Positions 1 through 12,936 of a DNA stretch of 64,000 bases are shown here, piece by piece (the stretch's first letter is position 1; every line of letters starts with the position of its first letter). This DNA is from Panorpa germanica (Eukaryota > Arthropoda > Insecta > Mecoptera > Panorpidae). The notes under the pieces were generated by a model that was not told the DNA's origin, did no database searches, and saw nothing but the letters and a program-made list of their open reading frames with translations. The stretch covers positions 21,153,807 through 21,217,806 of the forward strand of contig OY783206.1 of the NCBI GenBank assembly GCA_963678705.1, given 5' to 3'. The position numbers and the translations under genes were made by a program.

Positions 1-280
1 GCGGAGAACCATGAAAAATTATAAAATAGAGGTTAAAGATTAGATTCCAATTAATTATCCACAGTATTCTAAATACACCAAAAGAATAGTACAAAGAGTA
101 CTATAATATTTGATTTATCCGCACGATCCCAATACTTTGTCCTTGTTTTACATATTGTTAATAAGGCAAGCCTCAGTAAGTAACTGTCGTAGTTTTGCGT
201 TTGTATTTTAATATATACATTATTTACAATTTTAATTAATTAGGCCTTTGAAAAATAGAGTAATCTTATAAATTACTTTA

Positions 281-535
281 GACGACACAGTGGGCGAGAG
301 CATTGATGCTTGACGCCGACTGCTGTGTCTTCGGGTTCGATCCCCGGACCAGATATATATTTTCTGGGTTTGGTTATTATGAACTTATATTGATTATGGT
401 CATACATAATCGTACACTATTTAGGCAGTGGTGTAGCCCACATATATGAGGCCATGACACCATAAATACTGCCAACATTGAAGGAGGTCGTCGGTGATAG
501 GACTCAGCATCGGAAATAGGCCGACGTTAAATAAA
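281..535 (+). repeat. tRNA-derived SINE, copy 1 (most complete)
   Basis: The first ~70 bases look like a tRNA: a GTGGGCGAGAGC segment in A-box position and a GGTTCGATCC B box followed by CCCGGACC. A tRNA-unrelated body follows (TTTTCTGGGTTTGGTT..., GGACTCAGCATCGGAAATAGG), ending in an A-rich tail. Two related copies lie at 48596-48778 (5'-truncated) and 57521-57742 (reverse strand). Internal Pol III promoter boxes plus dispersed copies are the SINE signature; the family name is unknown to me. Confidence 0.75.
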
Positions 536-1225
536 AAAAATATAAATTACTTTACTAAAGTAATACTGTAATAAAACAAATAATATTTAAATTGTATATT
601 CTTTGTTTCTTATAGCGTGACTGCACTTTAAGTGTAAAAGAAACCTGTTCCTGAAATCAAGGTGTCGCCCGTATTGTGTGTTTTGTTTTGTGTATAATAT
701 AACATACCTAGGTCTGGTCCCACAAGGAGAGTGACGTAGCATTATTGTTCACCTTTTGTAAACATTGTAATGCAACAACAACTGCGCAGTTAGTCATTAT
801 TAAAATATTTCCTTTTCATAACTAAAACTCTAGATGTAAACATAGTAATTTAGAATGGAGTTAATGATTTCAATTAGGGCAACCCCTGATTCATGCAGTA
901 TAGATGTACATAACCTAAAAGAAATAACTTTCTTTTGCAAAATATATCAGACAAGTAAATGTAAAATGCACTAGAGAGAACTTTGATCGGAGATTGTACC
1001 AGCAAAGTGGTATTAGTATTAATATTCGATCGAGGGATCGAAGAGTATTTCTAAACTACAATAATAATTAATAAAAAAATACCGGAATACTCTTTTAAAA
1101 GTAATTCGTAAAATGTTTCACTCATATAAATCAGATCTGTTCGATCACGATCATTGTCCGCAAGACTCAGGAATAGGGGACCTGATTCGAAACACTGGTT
1201 GAATAGTAACATAAATATTTTATAA
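536..1225. other. AT-rich intergenic, no gene seen
   Basis: No open frame with recognisable coding content and no repeat matching elsewhere in the window was found. Confidence 0.5.
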
Positions 1226-1960
1226 AGGTTTAGTATTAGGGCTGGACAGGTGCACGCTGGGATATATAGTAATGGAGGAGGTGAAAAGGGACAAAATAAG
1301 AATGGAAGCAGAAAAGAGGGAAATTAGATTCGACGAGAAAATGAAAAATGGTGAAGGCGAGATCATAAGGAATATAAGGGAAGAGAGTACAAAGGATGGT
1401 GGAAGAGGAGGAACGAAAAGGAGAAAGGAGTACTTTGAAAAGAACAGAATGGCGACAGAAGAGGAGCTAAGGAGATAAAGCAGCAGAAAAGAATGGAAAA
1501 AAAATGATAACAGCAAGTATAATGAAATATACAAGAGGATTTGGGAGAGGGAGAACCCTGAATACATACTAGAAAGAGACAAGGAACATAAAAAGAGAGA
1601 TAGAAACGCTGGAGCACGTTAAGTATTCATGTGAGAAAAGAGTAAAAAGTGAAAAGAATATTATGCAGTTATTGAAGAGAGTCAAGGGAAAATGGATGGA
1701 TGGTGGAGATATAGAGAAGGAGTGAGGAAAGATAAGGAATGGCCAGATAGAAACAGGAGGGAGAGTAGCAGGACGAGAGAAGCAGTAGAGGTTTAAATTT
1801 ATTTATTCTGTTTTTTTTTTGTGAGATGTGAGAATGGGTATATAGAATTAGGATCAGGAATATAATGTAATTAAGGAGAATGTTATGACATTTAATGATT
1901 TAAGGCGAAAGAATGTAGTACCTAAGTACAAAAACATTAAAATAAAATAATAATAATAAT
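1226..1960 (+). mobile_element. Decayed 3' end of a purine-rich non-LTR retrotransposon
   Basis: The plus strand is strongly purine-rich and codes charged Glu/Lys/Arg-rich peptides broken by stops (open piece at 1272-1478). Around 1600-1650 it encodes ETLEHVKYSCEKR, the Cys/His end-of-ORF2 zinc-knuckle pattern of many insect non-LTR elements. Related purine-rich copies on the minus strand lie at 18480-18606, 19097-19400, 39540-39995 and 40900-41130; the one near 39790 preserves the same ETLEH-type motif. It ends in an AAAATAAAATAATAATAAT tail. Non-functional. Confidence 0.6.
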
Positions 1961-4374
1961 ATTCCTAGATGACTAATATGTTATCATAGAAAATGACGTC
2001 AATTATTTTCACATTACAAAATGTTATTTGAGACATATTAAATTAGATTTAAAAACATATATTTCTTAAAAAACACAATTTCTGAGAAAGTAATCATTGA
2101 ACGTTATCTTGCTTTGATAAGATAACAGGTATAGGAAAGGCCAAACATTTAAGAAATAGCCAGTAAATTTTGCTATATCAGAACAATCTTAAAAATACAA
2201 TTTGTGTCATTCGAGGAAGTGATTATTAATTCATATTTATTCTTAAAATATCAATTATCGTAGTTTTCCAGAATTTAAAAAAAGTTAATAATTACAGTTT
2301 AAAATCGCATAATTTTTGTTCAAGTAAACATACTGCCGCCATTTTGTATATCCTGTCATTTACATTAACGTACGAAATCTATATTTACACAATAAGGAAT
2401 AAATAAACAAGACTTGTACCTTTTCAAATTTATTATATTACTTGTAAAATTATGTTAGTTTGACAGGTGAAATTAAATGATGTATTTTCTAATCTGGCAA
2501 CACTGTTCGTCTTGCAGTTCAAATGAATTCATTTTAAATTGAACTTTCAATATGTTTTTTTTTTTCCTTTTTTTGTGTTGTATAGACTGTTTGTTGCCTT
2601 TTGTATTATTTGTGGCTTCCCCAGTTGGAAAGATATTCAAAAATAGATTTCTATAAACAACTCTGCACTTAGAGTAGTGTTTGTTGAAAGTCAGCGCTTG
2701 TAAAACGGTGAACCGCGGTATATTGAGATGCCTAACACGTAAATTAATAATATAGTATGAAACGTCGCTGTAGAAATCGATCTTTTGCGTACTAAGTTCG
2801 GTAACTGTGTGGTGTCAGCTAAGTGTCAATTATCTAGCTAGCCGCGGCAGCCAATTAATTGAAATTATTTCCCATAAATAACCGGAAGGTATACTCCCTT
2901 AAATAAAACAACAATCATTTAAAAATATTCACCGGCGTCGTTTTAATAGCGATTTCAAAAAGAAACCAACGAATGGCCCACACCTTGTACAGTGTAAAGT
3001 TGACAGATTTTTTAATGGGCTTGTATATTCATTTCTTTAAATTCGAATATTTTCTAATTTTTATAGAAACATATACTAATCGCTTTTTAATTTTTTTTTT
3101 AAATATCTAAAAATTGACAAGGATATAGCTATTTAAAATATGAATTTCTCATATTCGCTTTATTTTTTGCCAATATTTTTGACTTTAATGATTTAGTATT
3201 GATATTTATTCTTGTTTATCACATTTATAATATCAAAACTTTATGAGCTGCTCGAGAAAGCTGTAAGTAGTATCTGACGTTTGAGTATGCACTCTTATGT
3301 ATCACTTTTACACTCTGTTTTATAACAGAGATGGCAATTCATAGAATTTAGTGATTAAAGGATCAAAAATGACTAATTCATCAATATATAGAACAGTTTT
3401 ATAGAATGTAACGCATGTTTCGAAATATCGTCGAAAATAATACCTTTTTAGATGAAATATTACAAAAGAACCGCTAGTAGTAGCAATGAATATGGCGCGA
3501 TACAGTTGAACTTATTCATCAAAGAGTAACAAGTGACAGCAAATATTGTTTATGTATTACATGTGTATTAAATATGTTTAATGTATGGATGACAACAAAA
3601 CCTTGTGTATAATTTTGTCATTGTGTTTTGAATTTATCTTTTTGTTATTGAAATGCTACATATGAAAAACATAATAAAAACAAAAAATACTTACGTTTTG
3701 TTATTTCTGCTCACTTATAAACAATATTTTATAAACAATTGTATTTTATTTAAAAGAATCAGCACATTTTAAACATTATATTAACAAATATTACTATATT
3801 TAATGTTTGTAACGTTTTTAATTAAAAAGAAACACTGTAATAATTAACAAAAAATGTAAAACCACTTATCAGACGAATCGCTGACACACTATTTAATATT
3901 TTTAATTGTTTATATTCGTTAACAATTGTTCTATTGTTTAATTTTTAAACAATTCAACGAACTATGACCAATATAAGTGTTTCTCCAGGCTGCGAGAGTC
4001 ATGTGTTGTCCAGCGCTTTCGCTTGCAGCTGAATTGTAACTTCATGTAATCGTTTGACATATCTACTGGGGCACTGACGTAGGGAAACGAAGGAAGGGAG
4101 GAGGGAGGGGTGTTCGGAAGGTCTCGGGAATCGCGGGAACGTCAAGATTAAGCTGTTCACAAAGAAAACATTCACTCGTTTCCGAGAATATAGTACGAGT
4201 ACATGATAAATGTATTTCATACATTTAGTTCATACAAAATATATACGGTACAGATAATGATTTTCGTTTATTTAAACCGCAGAACTTAAAATCAGTGGGT
4301 TTTTTTTTAAATAGTCAAGGAATTATATGTTTCCTATATTTGTTTCATCATTTTCCTTAAGATCATCGTGAAAA
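1961..4374. other. AT-rich intergenic with one short dispersed repeat
   Basis: No gene recognised. It holds one copy of the ~160-bp dispersed repeat (2838-2998). The stretch at 4010-4150 is slightly more GC-rich but has no convincing coding potential. Confidence 0.45.
2838..2998 (-). repeat. Short dispersed repeat (GCTAGCCGCGGCA family), copy 1
   Basis: The reverse complement matches 41562-41722 and 51501-51680: AAATCGCTATTAAAACGAC, GTTGAATATTT, then GTTGCCGCGGCTAGC. The other two copies lie in introns of the serine protease and the decarboxylase. No TIR or coding content seen. Confidence 0.65.
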
Positions 4375-4640
4375 TTTAAATATATACATATTTACTAATG
4401 CCCTTTATACGTAGAAAAATTGCGGTACTAAATTTTTAGATTTTGACTGTTGAAATTTGCATTTTTAACATACGAACCCTACACCGACACCGACGGATGT
4501 TTTGTGATATAACAATGGTAATTTTCTTACGATTGTTTTGAAAAACTTGGAATCATTCATTGGGAATATGACAAATATTGTCGTGTAAAGAAAATTAAAG
4601 CAAGCGGTATTCGTTTTTTTATAAAATATGTTGAAAGTGA
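4375..4640 (+). repeat. Dispersed repeat, uninterrupted copy
   Basis: This stretch matches 61190-61364 plus 62233-62345 (shared words include AACATACGAACCCTAC, CGACGGATGTTTTGTGAT and ATATGACAAATATTGTC). Here the two halves are contiguous. The other copy is split by a Harbinger-like insertion, so this copy shows the empty state. Confidence 0.7.
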
Positions 4641-6664
4641 GCTACTTAATTTGATCGTGCTACGATTTTTATACACATGGTATAAACATGCTTGTTTATA
4701 TAGGGGGATTTCTGTAGTTTGAGCAAGACTGTTCCTTCCATAGAGATATAAACATATAGTGCGTGAAGGGTATGGCGTGTAAGAGGAAGCGATAAAGGCA
4801 AAGAGAGAGATAGATGCTGAGTGTCCTCTCTGTCTCTTTCTAGCCAAACCGCTGTTACTGGCTTGGTTGATTGGTGTTGAGGTAGGGTGAAGCAATCAAG
4901 CAGACGCATTGCACGGTAAGAAGGAGACACAGAGGACACTCTGTGCCTTTATCGCAGTATTCAGCCTCTTGAGCGCTCCATTCTTATACCTCTATGGTTC
5001 CTTTGAAATATTGGAGCTATTTATATAATTAATCTCTGTTATAGCGTTAGTTTTGAATCATATTTGGGACGTCAAAGAAGTAGTATTGAAGTGTTGTACT
5101 TGTTTTCCACATTTACGTAGGGTTCACACACTTGTTCGGGTCCAAATATTCGTGAACACAAGCACATGTAAACACAAAATTCGTACCATTCGGAACACGA
5201 AAAAAAGGATTTTCGGTTTAGTGTCAGTAAAAAGAACAGATCAAATCTTTGGCCATGTTTGAGGTACCGTTCACACATGCGTTGACGACTATGACATTAA
5301 AACATAACCTACAATGCTCAGTGTGAACGTATCAGAACGTTTATTACCCGTAATTCACAATTTTTGTTAAGTATTTATGTTATAGTAAACAAGTCACTGT
5401 AATAACCTAACTCTTGTTTTATTTAAATTAATTTGTTAAAAGTTAGATGGGTGTTTTCGGGTGTTGAATATTTTCCATATTTTATAACTAGTTATGACAG
5501 GTTTGCTGAATGATCGTACACGTATTACTTGCAAAAGGTTTGATGTTATGAACAATGTGCTGAATAAGAAAATTAAATGGACCCGTACTTTCCCGCTAGA
5601 TTCTTCCGCCTAAGTCAATAAATTCATTGATAATAATACAAATAATTAAATGATATGTAGTTACGTTTTTAGCAATTATTTCATTGACGAAGTTCTTTAT
5701 TATTGCGCAGGCGTATTGAGTCCATAAAATGCGAGCTCGTCCGCCCGTCTGTGCCTACGCATTTAGAATCTCGACTACTACGTGGCCAGTTGATCATGGC
5801 AAAGACAAAGAATTTCTACTTATGTACTAAATGTACAAATTTGTGTCAACGTTATGTGCAATAATGAATAATTACTTGCGTTTAGTGAATTGAGAGATGC
5901 ACGGAGAAACTTTAGCAGTCGTATGAGGCCTACAGTGAGTCGACTTGTGTGGTTAATGCACATTTGACACAGACTTGCCGGTATAGTCACAAGCGCCATG
6001 TGTTAAGGCAGTTGTTCACTGACTGGATCAACAGATGCGCTACAAGTACTAACTGGTAGGTTGCCGAAGACTTGCAAGTAATCAAAACGGGAGTGAATTA
6101 TTATATTAGAAAAAACTTGCCAATTTCATTTGACGGAATTATTATTGAAACAATAGATGGGGTCTACTCCATGACCATGGAAGAAGAATTCTAAATAATA
6201 AAAGAGCAATGCATGAGAAACTGATGACTACAATGGCAGAAGAGATGGGATATGACGGAAAAAGGAAGAAAAACTTATCACCACATTGCAGACTGCATTT
6301 ATCCTTTTTAGTAAGCGGTCATGGATCTATTAAGGTAGTTGGATCGTGGAATGACTTTTCAAAGGATTTTAATAAAACTTCATTTAATTGCTCTTTAATT
6401 AATTATAAGACATATTGACCTCAGGTCGATTAAAATTTACCACTCCATTATTGAGAAAAACGATATTAAAGTTTTGTTATTTTAACACAGGCTCTTATGG
6501 GAAATAGTAATTTCAATGTTATTTTTATCGAATAAAATAAAAACGATTCAAAGGAATTCAATAAAAATTTAATATATTATAGAAACAGTAGTTATTAATC
6601 ACATAAAAAAAATGGAAATTATTGTCCACGCCATTACAGAAATAAAATTTTGTAAACATTGAAA
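4641..6664. other. Intergenic with a weak inverted repeat
   Basis: Imperfect inverted arms occur at 4819-4840 and 4919-4940 (GAGTGTCCTCTCTGTCTC and its complement), inside a looser pair at about 4735 and 4990 (CCATAGAGATATAA). These may be a small MITE. No gene is recognised; the open stretches around 5053-5278 and 6209-6418 lack family features. Confidence 0.4.
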
Positions 6665-6809
6665 ATACGTGTATATACGTGTATGTATGTGAATATACGT
6701 GTAGATACTATTTACATGTAGTGAGAACAGTGAGAATACGTGAATGTATATACGTGTATACGTGTATGTATGTGTAGATACTATTTACATGTAGTGAGAA
6801 CAGTGAGAC
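6665..6809 (+). repeat. Tandem duplication of a ~70-bp unit
   Basis: Two adjacent copies of a unit containing TACGTGTA steps followed by GATACTATTTACATGTAG and TGAGAACAGTGAGA. It looks like a minisatellite. Confidence 0.75.
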
Positions 6810-6924
6810 TGTACTTTCACAAAAGTTTTTAACGAGACTATTTGACACTAACGTTCCAGCTACATTATAATTTTAGGTTGCTGAGTTATACTTTTGAGCA
6901 TGACTATCTCGGACCAACTACCTT

Positions 6925-7445
6925 AAAGCAAAGTTGGTCCAGCTTGGAGTTAGGTGCAGTTGTGATGAACGGGAAACACTGATGCATATATTAAAAGAAT
7001 GCCCAGACTACTATGAAGCGAGAGTTAAATTTCAAGATAGAATAAAAGTCAGAGAAATTGGAAGTCTAGAGTATCTGAATGAGTAAATGAAGAGATTAGG
7101 TATCGATATTATAATGAGGATGCGAAGGAGATTTTTGAAACTAGAAAAATGCTATTGAAGAATGATGAAGTAAGAAGAAGAAGGGATGAAGAGACAGTAA
7201 TAGGAAGTGAAGGAGAAAAATTAGAGCAAGGGATTTGGGATAATTTCATGGCGGATGAGATTGAACAGTAAATTAGATAAATTGAATTATAATAAGTTCC
7301 TTTGTACATCTTTTATTTGTTCTTATATAATTATATATTAATGTAATTGAAATGTAAAAAAAATTAAGGGGGATAGAATAAGTGGACAAAGTAGCAGATA
7401 TGGGCGGAAGCCTAGGAGGTGCTATTAAATTTAATAAATGAAATG
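6925..7445 (+). mobile_element. 3' fragment of a non-LTR retrotransposon
   Basis: Translation gives CSCDERETLMHILKECPDYY, a Cys-Cys-His-Cys knuckle typical of the C-terminus of ORF2 in R1/I/LOA-type elements. A charged tail with stops follows. The 3' UTR contains GGCGGAAGCCTAGGAGGTGC, similar in style to the end of the element at 44450-45383, and a short A/T-rich tail. It is 5'-truncated and not functional. Confidence 0.65.
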
Positions 7446-8049
7446 AATACATCACTGGATGCATTTAATAAAACTTTGATTAATTATTCTTTGATTTTTT
7501 TTGTAATTGACTACGCCGTTTTTATTAAAAACGATATCAAAATCTTGTAATTTTAACACGGGCTCTTATAGAGAATACAATATTTTTTGTTTCAATTCCA
7601 AACGTAATGCAGGAACTTCATAAAAATTTGATATGTTATAAAAATCGTAGTCGCAGACTTCATAAAAAGAAATGAAAATGATTGATCACGTCGTTGTCGA
7701 GATATTATTATTTAAAATGTGAATTTTTCAATTAACTCGAGAGATGAATCGAACAGTAGTAGTGATGTGGTCAGCGTAGTTTTCACGATAATTTCTGTAT
7801 TCTAACCGCTTTGGTCATCTTATATTCGTAGTGTACCAAGCTATACTCTTCAATCATACTATCAGTGTACAACTACCTTAAAACTTAAGTAAATGGCATT
7901 TGAAATTATTCAACAGAATGCGTTGAACATAAAGCACCACATTAGGATCGACTATTCCATCTACCGTTAAAGAAACAAATTAAAACATATTGAAGATTCA
8001 AACCATAAATCAAATTTTATTTCAGTTTATCTATACATAATAAAATATT
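7446..8049. other. Intergenic, downstream flank of the odorant receptor
   Basis: No gene seen. It lies just beyond the receptor stop codon; the minus strand reads AATAAATAAAATA across the stop, so the polyadenylation signal probably overlaps it. Confidence 0.45.
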
Positions 8050-8117
8050 TTATTTATTCCTATCTTGCATCACAGCATAGTATGAATACGCCGTTCTCAC
8101 AATCTGAAAGAAATAAG

Positions 8118-8187
<70 letters not shown>

Positions 8188-11100
8188 ACCTACATAAAAA
8201 CAGAGTTTTTGTTAATTTATGTGAACGTACCGCTACAAAAGTTCCTAAAGTCAGATCAATAAGACCACCGGCACTTAGACACTGATCTTTTTGGCAGCAG
8301 CTCATCATAATTGCTAGAGATTTTCTATTTCCGGGGTCCAAATTGTACCAGTAGTTATCATACATTGACTGCAGAATGGTATTCATCTAAGTAACAAACC
8401 ACTAGAAATTAGATGCTTAGTAAACAAAAAAATGAAATAGAATGCGCTTGTGTCTTATGTCTTAATTTCTATCAAAGTGTACTATATATTGATATAGTTG
8501 GCTTAATGCATAAACTACCTGTTTGTTAAGTAATATAATACCTTGTATCTAGTCTGCTCTCCAAACCAGCACCGAATGAAAATTTGGAACCAGACGGACA
8601 ACATCAAACTGTAAATGCCGTAGTCGATTTCTGAGGACTGTTACAAATATTGCATTAATATAACTAGATATATATTTCACTCCTATTCGATTTAACCGAC
8701 TTTAAGCGCCCTCCCAGTAAACAATTTGATGAAGTGTCCTGTTTTGTGACGTTTCTATCATTATTGCACTTCAATTATAGTTCGCATCAACTTTATCTTC
8801 ATTTGTATTCCGACAGATGGAATGGTTTCGCCATTTGCAGCCGACAAAATAGACATTTCATATGAACGACTGTGAGAAACTGAACTGTAATTGAACACTT
8901 TCATGACAAAAAAATCATACGCATCTTCCATATGATGTCAAAGTGACTCCAAAATGTTTACTGAGCTATTTTGTAACTTTTCTCTGACGTCATGCGTCAT
9001 AGATTAGACTGGTGTGATATTCATTTGTTTGTTAATATTGATAAATAAAATTGTAGCTTAAGGTTAAGCTTTTGAATGAATATCACACTAGTCCGACTTA
9101 TGACGCATGACGTCAGAGAAGTAGTTACAAATGTTTAATGTTATAACGTTTTCTTAATGCGTAATGTTTTCAATACACCACAAAATTCCATCTTTTCAAA
9201 AATAGTTGAATAATTTATGAAATAGTTGGACCGTGGCATAAATAGTCGGATAACCCAAATAAAAGTCGGATAATCCGAAAAGGTGTCAATATTTCATACT
9301 TTTGTTTACTAAAGTATCTCGCATACCTCAGCGGATCCAACTAGAAGAAATGTAATGAGCGAGGTGCTGAACGTAAATTGGACGAATTGCATCAAGGAGA
9401 AGGCCTTGTCCAACGCAAAGACAAATCTGAAACAAAAACAGTTAATTCCCTCCAAAGTTGCTGTTTAAGATATGTGAAATGTTTGGCGCTGAACAACGTC
9501 GAAGCGGATCGTCGTATAAGTCTGCGAGGGATGCAGGGAGGTTAAATGTACCACACACATCAATGACCTTGTGTCCTATGTCTTAGTTTCTATAAAAGTG
9601 TCCTCTATATTGATAAAGTTGGTTACTAGAACTTCAAATATTCAATTATTTTTAATAACTCCTTATATGTTAAGAGATATTAACAATTAAAAAAGTAATT
9701 TTGTCTTTTTTAATTGTTAAAGGGATTCAACGTTGTACACATTTCAAATGCATGTGACATCACAACCGCTGCCAACCTTATAGCTCATAAATATCTGCTA
9801 TATGTATTTATAAATCAAAATATCAAATATTATTTACAGCTATTTCAAGGAACACTCAAACTCCAATATTATGTCTGCCTTAACTGGGTTAAATAAAATA
9901 AAAACTTATTATTCTTTGACTTGACTTGATTATTTCAACTACCAACAACTACAGATTACCACAGCACTGATCTACTCAACAAATAACTGACGTTAAAATG
10001 CATTTCACGTCACACAAATATGGTCGACCATTTAAAGGCTTAAAACTACAATTCAAGTTTTTAATTACTATATCTCCGTCAATATTTAGATATTTAATAA
10101 AATATTAACATCAATTTCAATCAACAATTGAAAAATCGACCACTAAAAAATAAGGACACAAGCCCATTGGAAAACTCTTGGATTGTCTTGGAGTCATTAA
10201 GAAGCTCAATATTTGAGTTTCGCGTGAATTGGAACATAAGAATCAATTTGCAGTGAGAAATGTGGAGGTTCAAAACAAATATTGGGAAGCAAATTAAAGT
10301 AGAGAAAACCACTGAGCATAATGTGAGAGAGGCAGACATAGGGCTTCGCACGAGCACGAGACTTTTCTCGTCTCGTAAAAGCGAAACGTTACGAGACAAG
10401 ACATTTCTGAAAACTATTGAGGGTAACTGCGTAAAAGATGAAATCGAATATATATCGTTACTGTTTTAACTTTTAACTTGGCCATGAATGTCATGAATTT
10501 GAAATTAGAATAATAACAAGATGCTCCTTCAATTCCTTACTAACTTTTACCATCTAAGTTACTATTTGTTTATTTTTGTTGCACAACGTTGCCAATATTT
10601 GTGATGTGGAAATGTGTCAATTATTGTATGTTAATATGACTCACCGATTAGCTTCCAAATGCACAATATATATGTTTCCCAGCATCTTGGCGTGCTCCTC
10701 CTGGGTGAGCATCTTATCTTCTCCCAAATGTTTCAACTTCTCCTTCACGATATCCAACTGAAGACAAGCTTCTTGTAAGAAGAACGCGAACATTCCATCC
10801 ATGGCACCATCCATGACTGCATCAACCATAATCAAACAAACTTGATAGGCGTAGTTAATTGCAAAGTACGGCGCATGATCTGAAGGCATCCCCGGAATGA
10901 CCAACGCTACCGGAAGCTCAACTTCAGAAAACAGCCAAGGAGTACACATTACCGTAATAGTAGCTACCTCAAACATAATAATGAATGCTTTTGAGCTTCT
11001 ATTAGACTTCACAGTATACTCCTTCATCATATCCACTTCCTTTTCGGTTTTTATGTGATCCTTGCGGAATTTGCGAATTCTTTGCACGAATTCGATAACT

Positions 11101-11372
11101 TCTTCACGCTTCGTTGAGAGAATCATTGATTTTAGTAGACTTTGAGCTAGTAGAGATACGTAGATGTTAATTTTAGCGATTTTGTTCATATTTCCCCAGC
11201 TTTCATTGATGTAGGTAAATAGACAAATGAGTCCGGTGAATAAAAAAACCCGGCAAAGCCAGTGATATGGTTTTTGAAGCCGTGTTATTGATATACTCGT
11301 TATAACAGATGCAGAAGCATTTTCCAAAAATGTCACGGTATTTTCAAACTCTTGTTCCGACGATAGCTGCAT
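8050..11372 (-). CDS. Odorant receptor (7-transmembrane insect OR), five exons
   Basis: I assembled five minus-strand exons: 11372-10645, 9426-9327, 8637-8542, 8386-8231 and 8103-8050. Donors (GTGAGT, GTATGC, GTATTA, GTACGT) and CAG/TAG acceptors give matching phases and 377 codons before TAA. Exon 1 (242 residues) carries the N-terminal hydrophobic segments. Exons 2-5 carry family landmarks: [24 protein letters not shown], the AIY-W-like SMYDNYW stretch, [10 protein letters not shown], and the C-terminal RTAYSYYAV. Insect ORs form ligand-gated cation channels with Orco in olfactory neurons. The usual C-x-x-H-H stretch before the exon 2 motif is missing, so either a short in-phase exon in intron 1 was overlooked or the receptor has a small deletion. 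Intron 1 contains a 600-bp MITE and intron 2 contains two more. The ligand is not predictable. Confidence 0.85.
8119..8184. repeat. (AT)n microsatellite
   Basis: About 33 uninterrupted AT units inside the last intron of the odorant receptor, just upstream of its final 18-codon exon. Confidence 0.95.
8713..8965 (+). mobile_element. CCCAGTAAACA-ended MITE, copy 1
   Basis: Ends are CCCAGTAAACAATTTGATG and CCAAAATGTTTACTG (complement TTTACTGAG here). It matches 55413-55666 over its full length (CATCAACTTTATCTTCATTT and TATGATGTCAAAGTGACTCC shared), and both ends of the longer element at 37706-38587. It is non-coding and lies in the receptor's intron 2. Confidence 0.85.
8980..9120. mobile_element. 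Small palindromic MITE (TTCTCTGACGTCATGCGTCA ends), copy 1
   Basis: Inverted arms of ~45 bp run from TTCTCTGACGTCATGCG inward through GTGTGATATTCAT, and back as ATGAATATCACAC to CGCATGACGTCAGAGAA. A diverged copy is at 16638-16769; another partial piece is near 43745-43775. Confidence 0.85.
9565..10168 (+). mobile_element. GGGCTTGTGTCC-ended MITE, copy 1
   Basis: Terminal inverted repeats GACCTTGTGTCCTATG (first bases mutated) and GGACACAAGCCCATT. The internal sequence matches five other copies: 12937, 13824, 16859, 36047 and the reversed copy at 59804. It lies in the odorant receptor's intron 1. No coding capacity. Confidence 0.9.
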
Positions 11373-12936
11373 TTTAATAAGTAAATGTTTTAAGTGAGGT
11401 TAAGAAAATGGAAATACTCTTATTTCTAAAATGGTTCAGTTTATATAGTAACAGGGAGAAAATATACAAGGTGTTAAAAGCAGGACCGAATTGGTCACGC
11501 TCAGTCGCAGGCGTTATCACTTGTTCCTACTTCCATCAAAATTGTACTTGCAACACAATTTTCATAATATCCCTGCATAGTAACGATTACTTAAACAATT
11601 ATTTTCTATAATAAATACACACTGTAAAATTACGTGCGCTACACCAAAGAATTGCTCTGGCCTACATTATACATTGGTAAAACATGAACTCGTGGAATCG
11701 CCTACAACAAAAATTGCGTAGTCACGAAAAGGTATCGTGTCATTTGAAACACCATAAATATGTATTTAATTTGTTTATATTGAAGGGGCCCTCAGTGCAT
11801 CTCTGATATCACTCATACTCTTTAAATCGAATACTTAATTACAACGTACTGCTCATTATGTGTTATTAAAAATAAATTCAAATTAATTACTAGCCTTGTC
11901 CAATCAGGATCCCAATGAACACCAACATTTTCTTGATTTTAAATGATTTATTATTTAAAACTAAAAATTCTTCGGATTTTCTTCTAATGTCAGACATTAA
12001 CAAACTTTGTGGTGAAGTTGACATTTCCAGCTCACTAATTATAACGTTGTTTACATATTCCTAATTACTTGTGTATATTTAATTATAGAATACAGTGAAA
12101 AGAAATTAAAAAATGTGAAACGAGGGAATGGAAAAGTTTTTGAAGAAATTCTTTGACAACATCTTAGATTTTCCTGTCCATCAAGTACCGATGATGTAAG
12201 TTTGTCCTGTAAGAAGAAATTCAACCGAAATCAGATACTATGTCATTATTATATCACAAAGAATATCAATTGCTTCTTAAATCATATAATTTTTGGGATT
12301 TTATTTTGAGAGAAATTGACTGCCGATTTATTTCCAACTTCTAGAGTTTGTTCATTATATATTAGGGCACATTCATGATTTTTTTAATTGACAACAAAAA
12401 TATATATATAGAGTTATGTTAAGACTTCTCTCATTTCAAGATTATATTACTTGTAAGATGTTGTGTAGCCATCTATATTTTGGAAGATGTATTACATTTC
12501 ATTCTTGATTTTTAACTTTTCTTGTAAATACATATTTCATATCTTTTTTATAATATGTACTTATAATTTGAAGTGTATATATACTTAAAACAATTTAATT
12601 TATGAAATACTTCATATTTTTTACCGTGCGCCTAGTATAGACATGAAATCTGAACATGAGAACTTAAAAAATGTAACATATGTGAATATAATGAATAAAT
12701 AATGATTTCAAATAAAAATAAATGTGTAATTATCAAAACAATAATTAGATATACCTGCTGGTAAAACATATATGTTAATTTTGATTAAATAATTTTATAT
12801 ATTTTATATTAACGATTCAAACCCTACTAATAAAATAGTATTTTCATTCCGAATATAGATGGCATTAGAAAACAATTTACAAAATAAAAACTTACGTAAG
12901 TTCTAAATGGTTACAAAGAGTCAAATTTTAATTAAA
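11373..12936. other. 5' flank of the odorant receptor and AT-rich intergenic DNA
   Basis: Presumably contains the receptor promoter, but no individual element is convincing. No other gene seen. Confidence 0.4.

Noticed and set aside
1220-1617. Minus-strand Leu/Ser/Phe-rich open frames
   Set aside because: They are antisense shadows of a purine-rich retroelement; the same composition effect explains the frames at 19160-19424 and 40921-41189.
8060-8386. A single 108-codon minus-strand frame with a Tyr-Ile run
   Set aside because: It merges receptor exon 4, an intron and the AT microsatellite; splice sites show exons 8386-8231 and 8103-8050 instead.
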